NCBI RefSeq assembly: GCF_002114285.1
Contig: NZ_NEDJ01000028.1
Location: 1-39,930 of the forward strand
DNA: 39,930 bases
Direction of reading: 5' to 3'
From: Halorubrum ezzemoulense DSM 17463
Lineage (GTDB): Archaea > Halobacteriota > Halobacteria > Halobacteriales > Haloferacaceae
The notes beneath the pieces were generated by a model. The model saw only the letters and a program-made list of their open reading frames with translations. It was not told where the DNA came from and searched no databases. Position numbers and translations under genes: made by a program. Position 1 is the first letter of the stretch; each line of letters opens with the position of its first letter. Positions 31,932 through 39,930 of this stretch are shown here, in pieces.

Positions 31932-33134
31932 TCAGTCTTTCAGCCGCAACGGCTGTGCCTCCCCGTAGGTGAGCGTCCGCCACACCCACTCGACGGGACC
32001 GAACCGGAAGTACCGGAGCCAGATCACGGACAGCGGGACTTGGACCGCCCAGATCGCGACGACGATCCCCATTGCCTCGACGCGGCTGACGGAGCCGAAC
32101 AGCCCGAGGCCGTGACCGTAGAACACCGTCGTCGCGATCACCGTCTGGAGCAGGTAGTTGGTGAACGCGGTGCGGCCGACCGCGGCGAGCGCGCGGGCCA
32201 CGAGCCCCTCACCGCGCCGCCGGACGAACAGCGTGACGAGGCCGACGTACCCGCCGGCGACGAGCAGACTCCCGACGTAGTTGAACTGCCGCCAGTACAG
32301 CGCGGCGCCGGCGCTCCAGTCGTTCGCCTCGATATACGCGACGCCGGCGACGACGATTCCGACGCCGACGACGCCGCCCGCGACGAGCCGGCGGTAGAAC
32401 GCGGTCGAGCGCTCGCCGGTCAACACGCCGCGCCTGTACAGTGCCATGCCGAGCAGCATGACGCCGCCCACGCGCCAGAAGCTCGACCCGATGAACCCGG
32501 ACGTCTGTCGCTGGAACGACGAGGAGACGCGGTGGCTCATCTGGTCGAGCCAGCCGCCGCGGTAGGCGGCCACCTGGTCTCGGACCGCGGCCTCCGCGGG
32601 CAGCCACTGGCCGGCGATCGCCTCGCCGCCGATCGAGGTCGCGGCGAACAGCTCGATCGCGGGGACGAAGAGCAGGAATATCCCGGCGAGCCCGCCGAGC
32701 CGACGCGCGTCGAGGTCGCGGACGAAGAGGAGGAACAGCCCGAGCAGCCCGTACGTGACGAGGATGTCCCCGTACCACAGCAGGTACGCGTGAAGGAGGC
32801 CGATCGCGATCAGCACCGCGGTCCGGCGGAGGTGGAGGCGGACGGCGTCTTGGCCCTTCTCCTCTTTGCTCTCGATGAACAGCAGGACGCCGGCGCCGAA
32901 CAGCGCCGAGAAGACGGTGATGAACTTCGACTGCGCGAACACGTGGCCGACGAACCAGGTCCAGTAGTTGAGCCCGGTGAAGTCGCCGTACACGGTGGGG
33001 TTGAGCAGGGTCTGCTCCGGCATCGAGAAGACGCGGATGTTGATGACGAGGATGCCGAGCAGCGCGAAGCCGCGGAGCGCGTCGAGGCTGGTGATCCGTT
33101 CGGAGGGCGGCGTGGGGCCGGGATCGCTGGTCAC
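31932..33134 (-). CDS. DUF418/YeiB-family membrane protein
   Basis: A 400-aa membrane protein with about nine to ten helices. The opening RITSLDALRGFALLGILVINI is the family hallmark, and the C-terminal DUF418 region (TAFTNYLLQTVIATTVFYGHGLGLFG to FRFGPVEWVWRTLTYGE) is complete. The relation to acyltransferase-3 type proteins is known but the function is not. The start is a GTG at 33134; a reverse TATA-like ctattcgg (about 33164-33171) lies 33 bases away. Confidence 0.88.
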   Translation of the reverse strand: MTSDPGPTPPSERITSLDALRGFALLGILVINIRVFSMPEQTLLNPTVYGDFTGLNYWTWFVGHVFAQSKFITVFSALFGAGVLLFIESKEEKGQDAVRLHLRRTAVLIAIGLLHAYLLWYGDILVTYGLLGLFLLFVRDLDARRLGGLAGIFLLFVPAIELFAATSIGGEAIAGQWLPAEAAVRDQVAAYRGGWLDQMSHRVSSSFQRQTSGFIGSSFWRVGGVMLLGMALYRRGVLTGERSTAFYRRLVAGGVVGVGIVVAGVAYIEANDWSAGAALYWRQFNYVGSLLVAGGYVGLVTLFVRRRGEGLVARALAAVGRTAFTNYLLQTVIATTVFYGHGLGLFGSVSRVEAMGIVVAIWAVQVPLSVIWLRYFRFGPVEWVWRTLTYGEAQPLRLKD

Positions 33135-33212
33135 GAGTTGTCCGCGGTGACGGTCCCCAGCACCGAATAGGTTCCCATCGCGGCTCCCGGGTCGGCCTGC
33201 TCGGTCGGCGGC

Positions 33213-34277
33213 TCAGTCCAGCCGCACCGCCGCGCCGGTCTCCGCGGAGCGGTAGATCGCGTCGATGACGCGCTGGACGCGTAACCCCTCCTCGACGGTG
33301 TTTATCGACGGCGCCTCGCCGGCGGCGGCCGCTTCGAGGAACGTCGCCTGCTCGGCGGCGTGCGCGTCGCCGTCGCGCGTCTCCACGCTCGCGTCCGTGA
33401 GGTGGTGGCCGCCGCCGACGCCCGCCTCGTGGACCGTGAGGTCGCCGCTACCGCGGTCGAGCGTCGCGCCCGCCTCGGTGCCCCGGACGACGAACTCGTC
33501 GGTCGCCGGCCGGTTCGTCGCCCACGCGACCTCCAGCGAGACGGTGCTCCCGTCGGCGCCGCGGATGAACGCGGACGCGGAGTCGTCGACATCGAACCCC
33601 TCCGGCCCCGCGTCGTCGCCCCACATGTGGACGTACGCGTAGTCGTCGCGACCGCCGAACTCCGAGCGCGTGTCCCCGGACACCTCGACGACCTCGGGGT
33701 GATCGAGGAGGTAGAGCGCCAAGTCGATCGCGTGGACGCCGATATCGATGAGCGCGCCGCCGCCGGCGACGTCCGCCGACGTGAACCACGAGCCCCGGCC
33801 GGGGACGCCGCGCCGCCGGACGTAGTTCGCCTCGACGTGGGTGGTCTCGCCGAACCTCCCCTCGTCTTGGTAGTGTTTGATCACCTGAACCGGCTCCGCG
33901 AACCGGTTGTTGAACCCGACCATACAGAACCCGTCGGCGTCGCTGGCGGCGTCGGCGATCCGCTCGGCGCTGTCGAGCGTGTGCGCCAGCGGCTTCTCCA
34001 AGAGCACGTCGAGGCCGGCCGAAAGCGCCGAGGTCGCGTACGCTTCGTGGAAGCGGTTCGGGGTGGTGACCAGCACGGCGTCGCAGTCCTCGTAGAGGTC
34101 CGTCTCGTCCTCGTAGGCGGGGACGCCGAACTCCTCGTGGAACCGTGCCCGCGCGTCGGCATCGACGTCCATCCCGCCGACGAGGTTCGCGCCGCGCTCG
34201 GTCAGCTTCGTCGCGTGGTGGGACCCGATGCCGCCGAGGCCGACGATGCCGACGGCGACGTCGTTCGGATGCGTCAT
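33213..34277 (-). CDS. Gfo/Idh/MocA-family NAD(P)-dependent oxidoreductase
   Basis: A 354-aa sugar dehydrogenase-like enzyme. The Rossmann domain has GIVGLGGIGSHHA (GxGxxG, about 9-21). The catalytic Lys lies in LLEKPLAHT (about 91-99), and the substrate domain has GGALIDIGVHAIDLALYLL with the Asp-His pair. Members oxidise glucose, xylose, inositol or similar polyols. The substrate cannot be set from sequence, though haloarchaeal xylose dehydrogenases are in this family. The ATG at 34277 is the only start giving the full Rossmann fold. No pentose pathway genes are adjacent. Confidence 0.9.
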   Translation of the reverse strand: MTHPNDVAVGIVGLGGIGSHHATKLTERGANLVGGMDVDADARARFHEEFGVPAYEDETDLYEDCDAVLVTTPNRFHEAYATSALSAGLDVLLEKPLAHTLDSAERIADAASDADGFCMVGFNNRFAEPVQVIKHYQDEGRFGETTHVEANYVRRRGVPGRGSWFTSADVAGGGALIDIGVHAIDLALYLLDHPEVVEVSGDTRSEFGGRDDYAYVHMWGDDAGPEGFDVDDSASAFIRGADGSTVSLEVAWATNRPATDEFVVRGTEAGATLDRGSGDLTVHEAGVGGGHHLTDASVETRDGDAHAAEQATFLEAAAAGEAPSINTVEEGLRVQRVIDAIYRSAETGAAVRLD

Positions 34278-34380
34278 GGGCGGGCTTCACCACGGGTGTT
34301 GTTAAGGCTCCCGTCCCGCGGGACGCGCCGGAACCCGCCCGCGCGTGGGGACGGGCGTCACGACCCCGCTGGCGGTCGGC

Positions 34381-34893
34381 TCACGCGATCGGGACGCCGA
34401 CGGCGACGGCGATCGCGCCGTCGACCGCTACCGCCGCGGCGTCGGCTACCCCCGTCACGCCGTCGATCGCGCCGGGCGCCATCGAGTCGACGAAGTCGAA
34501 GAGGTCGCCGAGCGAGCCGGCGTTCTCGGCGAGGCTCTCGCGCGCGTCGAGGAGCCCCCGGAACCGCTCCGGTTCGCGGGCGATCACGAACCGGCCGACC
34601 CCGGCGCTGGTGCCGAGGAAGGCGAGGAGGGCGAGCGCCCGCGAGATGGTGAGCAGTTTCAACAGGACCGGGAGCGCCAGCGCGAGCGCCAGCGCGGCGA
34701 CGACGCCCGTGACGACCTCGCCGAACGACCCGCCGTCGGCGAGGTCGATGACGCCCGCGCCGGAGAGGATGACGAACCCCCCGACGCCGAGGGCCAACGT
34801 CCCCCACATGAACGCCGCCAGCAGGCGGACGGGACCGTCGTACCCACTCCCGGCGTCGTCCGGGACATCGTCGTGAACCCACGGGTTGCGCAT
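34381..34893 (-). CDS. Haloarchaeal membrane protein of unknown function
   Basis: A 170-aa protein with about three to four helices (about 22-45, 60-78, 82-103 and a weak Ala/Val-rich C-terminal segment 145-168). Between them is a charged stretch AREPERFRGLLDARESLAENAG. I do not recognise the family. A strong reverse TATA (ctatatac, about 34916-34923) lies 27 bases before the ATG at 34893, good support for a real, separately transcribed gene. Confidence 0.72.
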   Translation of the reverse strand: MRNPWVHDDVPDDAGSGYDGPVRLLAAFMWGTLALGVGGFVILSGAGVIDLADGGSFGEVVTGVVAALALALALPVLLKLLTISRALALLAFLGTSAGVGRFVIAREPERFRGLLDARESLAENAGSLGDLFDFVDSMAPGAIDGVTGVADAAAVAVDGAIAVAVGVPIA

Positions 34894-34915
34894 ACGGGAA
34901 ATTCAGACCCGACGA

Positions 34916-34923
34916 GTATATAG
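34916..34923 (-). promoter_or_regulatory. TATA box for the 170-aa membrane protein gene
   Basis: The reverse-strand box ctatatac is centred 27 bases before the ATG at 34893; one of the best TATA matches in the window. Confidence 0.65.
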
Positions 34924-34965
34924 ATCGCTTCAGATCTCGGAAACGCTCGGCGTGAAACGGACCGG

Positions 34966-36720
34966 TTAGGACCGGGGGTGCGGGCCGGTCATCCACTCGC
35001 TCGCCTGCGGTTCGTCCGGATCGGTGACGACCTCGACGAGGGCCGGGCCGTCGCGGTCGCGGGCGCGCTCGACGGCGTCGCCGACCGCGCCGCGCGCATG
35101 GACGCGCTCCGCGGGCAGGCCCATCCCCGACGCGACCGCGACGAGGTCGAGGCCGGTCTCCGCCCACCCGTAGCTCTGGTCCGGGAAGTCGTACGACCGC
35201 GACGCCTCCTCGCTGATGATCGCGTAGTCGTCGTTGTTGAGCGCGACGACGGTGACGTCGATCCCCTCGCTCGCCAGCGTGTGGAGCTCGTGGACGCACA
35301 TCATGAGCCCGCCGTCGCCGGTGAGCGCGACCACGTCGCGGTCCGGGTTCGCCAGCTTGGCGCCGAGCGCCGACGGGAGCCCGGTACCCATCGTCGCCCA
35401 CGAACCGGGGTTGACGTACGACCGCGGCCCCGCAGCGGGGAACGAGACGAGCGTCCACAGCCGGAACCCGCCCGCGTCGGCGGCGACGACCGCGTCCGCC
35501 GGGACCGCGTCGCGAACCGCCGAGAGGGCCTCGACGGAGCGGAGCGGGCGCTCCTCGCGGTCGTCGGCCGTCGACTTCCCCGAACCGTCGGCGCTCTGCT
35601 CGGACAACGCCGCGAAGCGCTCGCGGTCGGCCGCGCGGACCGACTCGACGCGCTCGGCGCCGTCGGCGCCGCGGGGCGCCACCCCCTCGTCGTTGAGGCG
35701 GTCGGTGAGCGCCCGGAGGAAGCGGTCCGCGTCAGCGACGACGCCGAGGTCCGCTTCGTAGCCGAACCCGACGTCGTCCCCGTCGAGCGTGACGTGGATC
35801 AGCGTCTCGGGCATCGCGACGGACCACGAGGCGGTCGCGACCGCGTCGAGGTCTGAGCCGACGACGAGGCCGACGTCGGCGTCCGCGAGGAGTCCCCGGA
35901 GCTCCGCGCTGGCCCCGCCGCAGAGCACGCCCGCCGACAGCTGGTGCGTCTCGGGGAGCGTCCCCTTCCCCTTGTACGTCGTCACGACCGGCGCGCCGAG
36001 CCCCTCGGCGACCGACCGGAGGGCGTCGCTCGCGTCCGCGCGCCTGACACCGCCGCCGGCGAGCACGACGGGCGCTGTGGCATCGCCGAGCAGGTCTGCG
36101 GCCTCGCGCACCGCCGCCGCGGGCGGTGCCGGCGGCGGTGACGGCTCGCGCTCGCCGACCGCGGGCTGCGGGGTCCGACCGGCGAGGAAGTCCTTCGGGA
36201 TCCCCACGCGGACCGGTCCCTGCGGGTGTTCGCGGGCGGTCCGGATCGCCTCGACGACGGCGGGGACCGCGCCCGCGGGCGAGTCGACAAGGACGTTCTC
36301 CTTGACGACGGTGTCGTACGTCTCCGGCGGCGTCTCGTGGATGCCGTCGCCGCCGCGGACCGACCGTTCCGTCTCGACGGCGAGGTGGAGCAGGGGGACG
36401 CAGTCGTTCAGGGCGTTCTTCAGCCCGTTCATCGCGTTCGTGTCGCCCGGGCCGGGGACGACGCAGGTGGCTGCCATCGCGCCGGGCTCGCTCGTCTCGG
36501 CGTACCCCCACGCTTGGTGCGGGACGGCGGTCTCGTGGCGGGCGACGACGAACCGCGCGTCGCGATCGGCGAGCGCCCGGTTCAGCGGGAGGGTCTGCTT
36601 GCCGGGGATCCCGAAGACGGTGTCGACGCCGCGGTCGAGCATCGCGTCGACGACCGCCTCGGCGACGGTCGGTGGGTCGTCGTGCCTATCGGCGGCGGGC
36701 GAGGGCTCGTCAGCGTCCAT
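34966..36720 (-). CDS. Thiamine diphosphate-dependent enzyme (acetolactate synthase-like)
   Basis: A 584-aa ThDP enzyme with the three-domain pyruvate oxidase/decarboxylase architecture. The N-terminal Pyr domain has RHETAVPHQAWGYAE with the cofactor-activating Glu (about residue 59). The central domain has PVVLAGGGVRRADASDALR. The C-terminal PP domain has the ThDP motif GDGGLMMCVHELHTLASEGI through ALNNDDYAII. No regulatory subunit is adjacent and the sequence is not a canonical IlvB, so it is probably a 2-oxoacid decarboxylase or related carboligase. The ATG at 36720 follows a reverse TATA (ctttcaac, 36745-36752) by 28 bases. Confidence 0.88.
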   Translation of the reverse strand: MDADEPSPAADRHDDPPTVAEAVVDAMLDRGVDTVFGIPGKQTLPLNRALADRDARFVVARHETAVPHQAWGYAETSEPGAMAATCVVPGPGDTNAMNGLKNALNDCVPLLHLAVETERSVRGGDGIHETPPETYDTVVKENVLVDSPAGAVPAVVEAIRTAREHPQGPVRVGIPKDFLAGRTPQPAVGEREPSPPPAPPAAAVREAADLLGDATAPVVLAGGGVRRADASDALRSVAEGLGAPVVTTYKGKGTLPETHQLSAGVLCGGASAELRGLLADADVGLVVGSDLDAVATASWSVAMPETLIHVTLDGDDVGFGYEADLGVVADADRFLRALTDRLNDEGVAPRGADGAERVESVRAADRERFAALSEQSADGSGKSTADDREERPLRSVEALSAVRDAVPADAVVAADAGGFRLWTLVSFPAAGPRSYVNPGSWATMGTGLPSALGAKLANPDRDVVALTGDGGLMMCVHELHTLASEGIDVTVVALNNDDYAIISEEASRSYDFPDQSYGWAETGLDLVAVASGMGLPAERVHARGAVGDAVERARDRDGPALVEVVTDPDEPQASEWMTGPHPRS

Positions 36721-36744
36721 GTCGCGAAGTCGGCGGAGCGTATG

Positions 36745-36752
36745 TTGAAAGC
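36745..36752 (-). promoter_or_regulatory. TATA box of the ThDP enzyme gene
   Basis: The reverse-strand ctttcaac is centred 28 bases before the ATG at 36720 and rules out the longer frame starting at 36831. Confidence 0.5.
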
Positions 36753-36859
36753 TTCGTCCGCCGCCGGGCCCGCGGGCGAGCGCGGGACGCGGCGCGGCGG
36801 GGAGGGGAACGCATCGGAGGGGCGGCGACACTCCGCGTCACAACGGAACGAGGGGGTAA

Positions 36860-36879
36860 CCCGCGACTTCGGTCGCGGG
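36860..36879. repeat. Stem-loop with an eight-pair stem and TTCG loop
   Basis: CCCGCGAC-TTCG-GTCGCGGG forms a perfect stem closed by the very stable UUCG tetraloop if transcribed rightward. It lies 16 bases before the TATA box of the DUF5789 gene and 140 bases upstream of the divergent ThDP gene, where neither gene needs a terminator. Confidence 0.75.
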
Positions 36880-36894
36880 GCACTGACATGTACA

Positions 36895-36902
36895 CTTATG
36901 CT
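36895..36902 (+). promoter_or_regulatory. TATA box of the DUF5789-adkA operon
   Basis: The sequence cttatgct is centred about 28 bases before the ATG at 36927, indicating a leaderless operon start. Confidence 0.5.
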
Positions 36903-36926
36903 AGCGTGTGCTGTCATGTGTCATGT

Positions 36927-37211
36927 ATGCGCTTACCAGAGACTCGTGACCTGTTCGCGAGGAAACTACAGTTTCCGGCGCCCCGAAGCGAGGTGCTGGA
37001 GACGGTCGGTGACACGGAGTTGTCGCCGCCCGACGGAGAGTCCACGACGATCCGGGCGGTCATCGACCGGTCGGAGGTCGAGACGTTCGACTCGGCCGAC
37101 GACCTCTACGACACGCTGATGATGCTCGTCGGCGCGCAGTTCATCGGCCGCCGGTACTACGACGACCGCGGCGGGATGCCGGGCGACGAGGAGAACGAGG
37201 TGAGCTTCTGA
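36927..37211 (+). CDS. DUF5789-family protein
   Basis: A 94-aa protein starting MRLPETRDLFARKLQFPAPRSEVLE, with SADDLYDTLMMLVGAQFIGRRYYDDRG later, recognised as the haloarchaeal DUF5789 family (DUF2795-like). No function is known. Upstream in-frame Met codons exist (as far as 36672), but the TATA box and conserved MRLPETRDLF fix the start at 36927. Its stop overlaps the adenylate kinase start (TGATG), so the two are translationally coupled. A strong ribosome site for the next gene, GAGGTGA (37197-37203), lies within its last codons. Confidence 0.85.
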   Translation: MRLPETRDLFARKLQFPAPRSEVLETVGDTELSPPDGESTTIRAVIDRSEVETFDSADDLYDTLMMLVGAQFIGRRYYDDRGGMPGDEENEVSF

Positions 37212-37765
37212 TGTCAGTCACGATCGTGTCGGGAGTCAACGGCGTCGGCCTTTCCAGCGTCTGTCAGGCGGTCAGGCGCGGACTCGGAGATGGGTACAAG
37301 CTGATCAACTTCGGCGACGTGATGCTCGAACAGGCGGCGGCGATGGGGCTCGCGACCGAGCGGGCCAAGCTCGGCACGCTCTCACAGCCCGAGACGCGGC
37401 GGCTCCAGCGCCGCGCAGGCGAGTTCGTCGCCGAGGAAGCGGAGACGACGAACGTGATCCTCTCGACGCACCTCGCGGTCGAGACGCTGACCGGCTACGT
37501 CCAAGGGCTTCCAGTCGAAGTGCTCGAAGACGTCTCGCCTGACGCGTTCGTCCTCGTGGAGGCGGAACCGGCGACGATCCTCGAACGCAGGCGGGCGAGC
37601 GACCGCGACCTCGACGGGGTCACCGAACGCCAGATCGACTTCGAGCAGGACCTCAACCGGTCCGCGGCGCTCCAGTACGCGCGCGACCAGAACGCGCCCG
37701 TCCGGTTCGTCGAGAACGAGGGGGAGATCGAGGGGGCGGCCGAGCGCTTAGCTGACGCGCTCTGA
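37211..37765 (+). CDS. adkA: Archaeal-type adenylate kinase
   Basis: A 184-aa archaeal adenylate kinase, which interconverts ATP, ADP and AMP. The P-loop region is SGVNGVGLSSVCQAV, followed by YKLINFGDVMLEQA, LSQPETRRLQRRAGEFVAEEA, NVILSTHLAVETLTGYVQGLP and VEVLEDVSPDAFVLVEAEP, the order of the AdkA family. The P-loop lacks the usual Lys-Thr, which is also seen in methanogen AdkA and is not a defect. It starts one base inside the DUF5789 stop with GAGGTGA seven bases ahead, matching the 16S rRNA end closely. The substrate nucleotide is inferred from the family. Confidence 0.88.
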   Translation: MSVTIVSGVNGVGLSSVCQAVRRGLGDGYKLINFGDVMLEQAAAMGLATERAKLGTLSQPETRRLQRRAGEFVAEEAETTNVILSTHLAVETLTGYVQGLPVEVLEDVSPDAFVLVEAEPATILERRRASDRDLDGVTERQIDFEQDLNRSAALQYARDQNAPVRFVENEGEIEGAAERLADAL

Positions 37766-37816
37766 GCGAGCGGCGCGATTCGGCACGCGTCCGGTCCGGC
37801 GGCGTCGGGCCGCGGA

Positions 37817-39718
37817 CTACTCCGCGACGTTCGTCTCGCGGACGCGGACGCCCTTCCGCCCGAGGTGCCGCATCTGTCGCTGGGCGAACTCCTCCTCGCT
37901 CGACCCGCGCGTCGCGAGGACGTAGACCAACGCGGAGCCGGTCGGCCGCATCGTCCGTCCCGCCCGCTGTGAGCCCTGTCGTCGAGAGCCGCCGAGCCCG
38001 CTCGCGACGACGGCGAGTTCGGCGTTCGGGAGGTCGATCCCCTCGTCGCCCACCCGCGAGACGACGAGGACGTCGAGGTCGTCGTCGGCCGCCCCGCCGC
38101 CCGAACCCTCCGCTTCGCCGTCCGCCCGGAACCGGCGGAACAGCTCCGCGCGCTCGTGGTGCGGCGTCTCGCCGCTGATGAAGGGGACGCCGAGCGCGTC
38201 GGCGATCGCGGCGCCCTGGTCGAGGTACTCGACGAAGACGAGCGTCTTCTTGTCGCGGTGGGCCGCGAGCAGGTACCGGATCTCCTCGACCTTCGCGGGG
38301 TTCTCGGCCGCGAGCCGTCTGCGGTCCCGGCCGTCCGCGGCGGCGTACTCGTTGCGCGCCGTCTCGTCGCGCCACGGGACGTAGCGGATCTCGACCTCGG
38401 GCTCCTGAACGAAGCCGGCCTCGAACAGCGCGTCCCAGTCCGCCCCGATGGGCTGGCCGATGAGGGTGTAGATCTCTTCCTCGCTGCCAGTCTCGCTGAC
38501 GGGCGTCGCCGAGAGTCCGAGCCGGTGTTTGCTCTGGAGCTCGGCGGTCCGCGAGTACACCGGGGCGGTGACGTGATGGCATTCGTCGAAGCAGATCAGC
38601 CCCCATTCGCGGGAGTCGAAGAGGCTCCGGTGGCGGTCCATCCCGGCGATCTGGTAGGTCGCGATCGTGACGGGGCGGATCTCCTTGGTCCCCCCGTGGT
38701 AGAGTCCGATGTCGGCGGGGTCGACCGTGGAGTGCTCCAGCAGCTCCTCGCGCCACTGGTCGGCGAGCTCGCGTGAGGGGACCAAAATCAGCGTTTCGCC
38801 GCCGACCGCGGCGATCGTCGCGATCCCGGCGACGGTCTTGCCGGAGCCCGGCGGCCCGACGTACACGCCGGACTTGCGGTCGAGGAACGTCTCGACCCAC
38901 GTCTCCTGGTAATCGCGGAGGTCGGTCGCGAGGTCGATCTCGACCGGGTCGCCGGTCTCGAGGTCGCGGTCGTCCTCGACCGGGTAGCCGGCGTCGTAGA
39001 GCGTGCGCTTGACCGCGGCGACCGCCGCCTCGTTCACCCACGCCTCGGTGTCCGAGATTGGCGCGCGGAGGTGGTCGTCGTCGAGGTGCTGGTCGGCGAC
39101 GTTCCCCATCAGGTTCTCGGAGGCGGCCTCGAGGACGACGTACCCGTCCGCGTGGGTGTACAGCCGGAAGCGGTGCGCCCGACGCCACTGGTCGCGCACC
39201 CACGCTTCGAGGTGTTCGTACCGCCGCGGCAGCACCGACCGGAGCGCGCCCACGAGCGCGTCGGCGTCGTCGAACGGTGCTGCCCACACGTCCTCCTGGC
39301 GGATCCGATAGAGATACCCGCGGGTCCCGGGCTCGGTGCCGGTGGTGTCGACGAGGTTCGCGAACTGCGAGAGCCGCGCGCGGGTGTACTGCGTGGGGCG
39401 GTCGACGACGATCTCGCGGCGCTTCGGGAAGGTCACGACGCGCTCGCGGCTCGCCAACGCGCCCCAGTCGCGGGGGTAGAATACGACGGGGTCGGCCTCG
39501 ACGTCGAGTCGGTCCACGTCGCCGCGGTCAACGAGCGCAGCGAGCGCGTCGCGCGCTGCCGCCTGCGACGTTCCGAGCCGGCGGGCGACCTCGCTCGCCG
39601 TTGCGACCGGTCGCTCCTCGGCCTCGAGCGCCTCGTGGAAGCGATCTAAGGAGAGGTCTTCAGCGTCGTCCTCGCTGGAATCGTCGCCGGCGTCGTCGCC
39701 GGTGTCGTCGGTCATCAC
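37817..39718 (-). CDS. XPB-type (Rad25) DNA helicase
   Basis: A 633-aa superfamily 2 helicase. After a winged-helix-like N-terminus (about 25-75, TASEVARRLGTSQAAARDALAALVDRG) and a damage-recognition type region come the helicase domains. Motif I is GPPGSGKT (about 287-294), motif II DECHH (about 375-379), motif III LGLSATP, motif V VLVVSRVGDEGIDLP and motif VI QRAGRTMRP. Archaeal XPB is linked to DNA repair and is thought to partner the nuclease Bax1; bax1 would be expected nearby but is not in the window. A start at Met1 or Met2 (39715) is possible; a reverse TATA-like gctatcc (39745-39751) lies about 30 bases upstream. Confidence 0.93.
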   Translation of the reverse strand: MMTDDTGDDAGDDSSEDDAEDLSLDRFHEALEAEERPVATASEVARRLGTSQAAARDALAALVDRGDVDRLDVEADPVVFYPRDWGALASRERVVTFPKRREIVVDRPTQYTRARLSQFANLVDTTGTEPGTRGYLYRIRQEDVWAAPFDDADALVGALRSVLPRRYEHLEAWVRDQWRRAHRFRLYTHADGYVVLEAASENLMGNVADQHLDDDHLRAPISDTEAWVNEAAVAAVKRTLYDAGYPVEDDRDLETGDPVEIDLATDLRDYQETWVETFLDRKSGVYVGPPGSGKTVAGIATIAAVGGETLILVPSRELADQWREELLEHSTVDPADIGLYHGGTKEIRPVTIATYQIAGMDRHRSLFDSREWGLICFDECHHVTAPVYSRTAELQSKHRLGLSATPVSETGSEEEIYTLIGQPIGADWDALFEAGFVQEPEVEIRYVPWRDETARNEYAAADGRDRRRLAAENPAKVEEIRYLLAAHRDKKTLVFVEYLDQGAAIADALGVPFISGETPHHERAELFRRFRADGEAEGSGGGAADDDLDVLVVSRVGDEGIDLPNAELAVVASGLGGSRRQGSQRAGRTMRPTGSALVYVLATRGSSEEEFAQRQMRHLGRKGVRVRETNVAE

Positions 39719-39836
39719 CGCCGCTTCGGTCGCGACGCGGAAATGGATAGCGTCAGCGGACGAGACGGAACGGAGGTCTTACACATGTCGTACGGGGTTG
39801 CTCTCTGAGGAGCGACCGACAACATCTCCAAAGCCC

Positions 39837-39925
39837 CAGTCGTGCGGCCGCAGTACGCTTCGTTGCGCTCCTCGCTCGCGTCGCCCGCCGCGGTGCTTAC
39901 GTCGCCTACTGCGGCCGCACGACTG
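39837..39925. repeat. 19-bp inverted repeat with a 51-bp spacer at the window end
   Basis: Left arm 39837-39855 (begins CAGTCGTGCGGCC) and right arm 39907-39925 (ends GGCCGCACGACTG) are perfect inverted copies. The spacer is rich in CGCTCCTCGCTCGCG-type sequence. No gene is seen from 39719 to the end. It could be a dispersed haloarchaeal repeat, an intergenic hairpin RNA, or the terminator of a gene beyond the edge. Confidence 0.85.
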
Positions 39926-39930
39926 CCCCT

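Noticed and set aside
37211-37765. Defective adenylate kinase because the P-loop lacks Lys
   Set aside because: Archaeal AdkA proteins such as those of methanogens also lack that Lys, so it is a family trait.

Overview
The window is a GC-rich (roughly 68-70%) chromosomal stretch from a haloarchaeon, most likely a Halorubrum-like member of the Halobacteria. The evidence is an acidic Asp/Glu-rich proteome, many start codons about 25-28 bases after an archaeal TATA box with almost no leader, twin-arginine lipoproteins, and archaeal-type genes such as a nondiscriminating AspRS, Cdc48, XPB helicase, TrmB, archaeal adenylate kinase and haloarchaea-only DUF families. No tRNA, rRNA, CRISPR array or transposase was recognised.

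Layout. 1-8.7 kb: core and small genes (aspS, a short unknown gene after a gene-poor gap, larC, cdc48, several small haloarchaeal proteins, a Tat lipoprotein). 8.8-12.1 kb: carB behind a promoter with two phased inverted repeats. 12.2-17.6 kb: an accessory module with an ER-type (SipW-like) signal peptidase fused to an extracellular domain, two exported proteins of the camelysin/TasA/DUF1102 style, a third exported protein with a 30-bp tandem-repeat Gly/Asp stalk and a membrane tail, and a membrane-anchored DUF7344 regulator. One gene here is strikingly AT-rich, which suggests transfer. 17.6-24.8 kb: copper-site assembly genes (nosL, nosD-nosF-nosY, a DUF7471-like membrane protein, a two-domain winged-helix regulator, a UreH/SafE-type membrane protein and a Sco copper chaperone). 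There is no nosZ in the window. 24.8-40 kb: housekeeping and accessory genes (DJ-1/PfpI, UspA, RNase HI, a zinc-finger protein, trmB, a broken PAC2 gene, an MscS channel, a MATE exporter, DUF418, an oxidoreductase, a ThDP enzyme, a DUF5789-adenylate kinase operon and an XPB helicase), ending in a large inverted repeat.

How genes work together. The promoters of nosD, the UreH/SafE-type gene and sco share one element (GTTCGNNGANCGNACCAGA) 51-52 bases before each start codon. The regulator gene between them carries a partial copy. This argues for one copper/denitrification regulon. The signal-peptidase island looks like a self-contained export-and-assembly system for a surface structure: peptidase, candidate substrates and a membrane-bound regulator. 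It is the best candidate here for an undescribed system.

Most family names come from recognising protein motifs by eye. Start sites were chosen from TATA spacing, Shine-Dalgarno sites and conserved N-termini. No database search was run.
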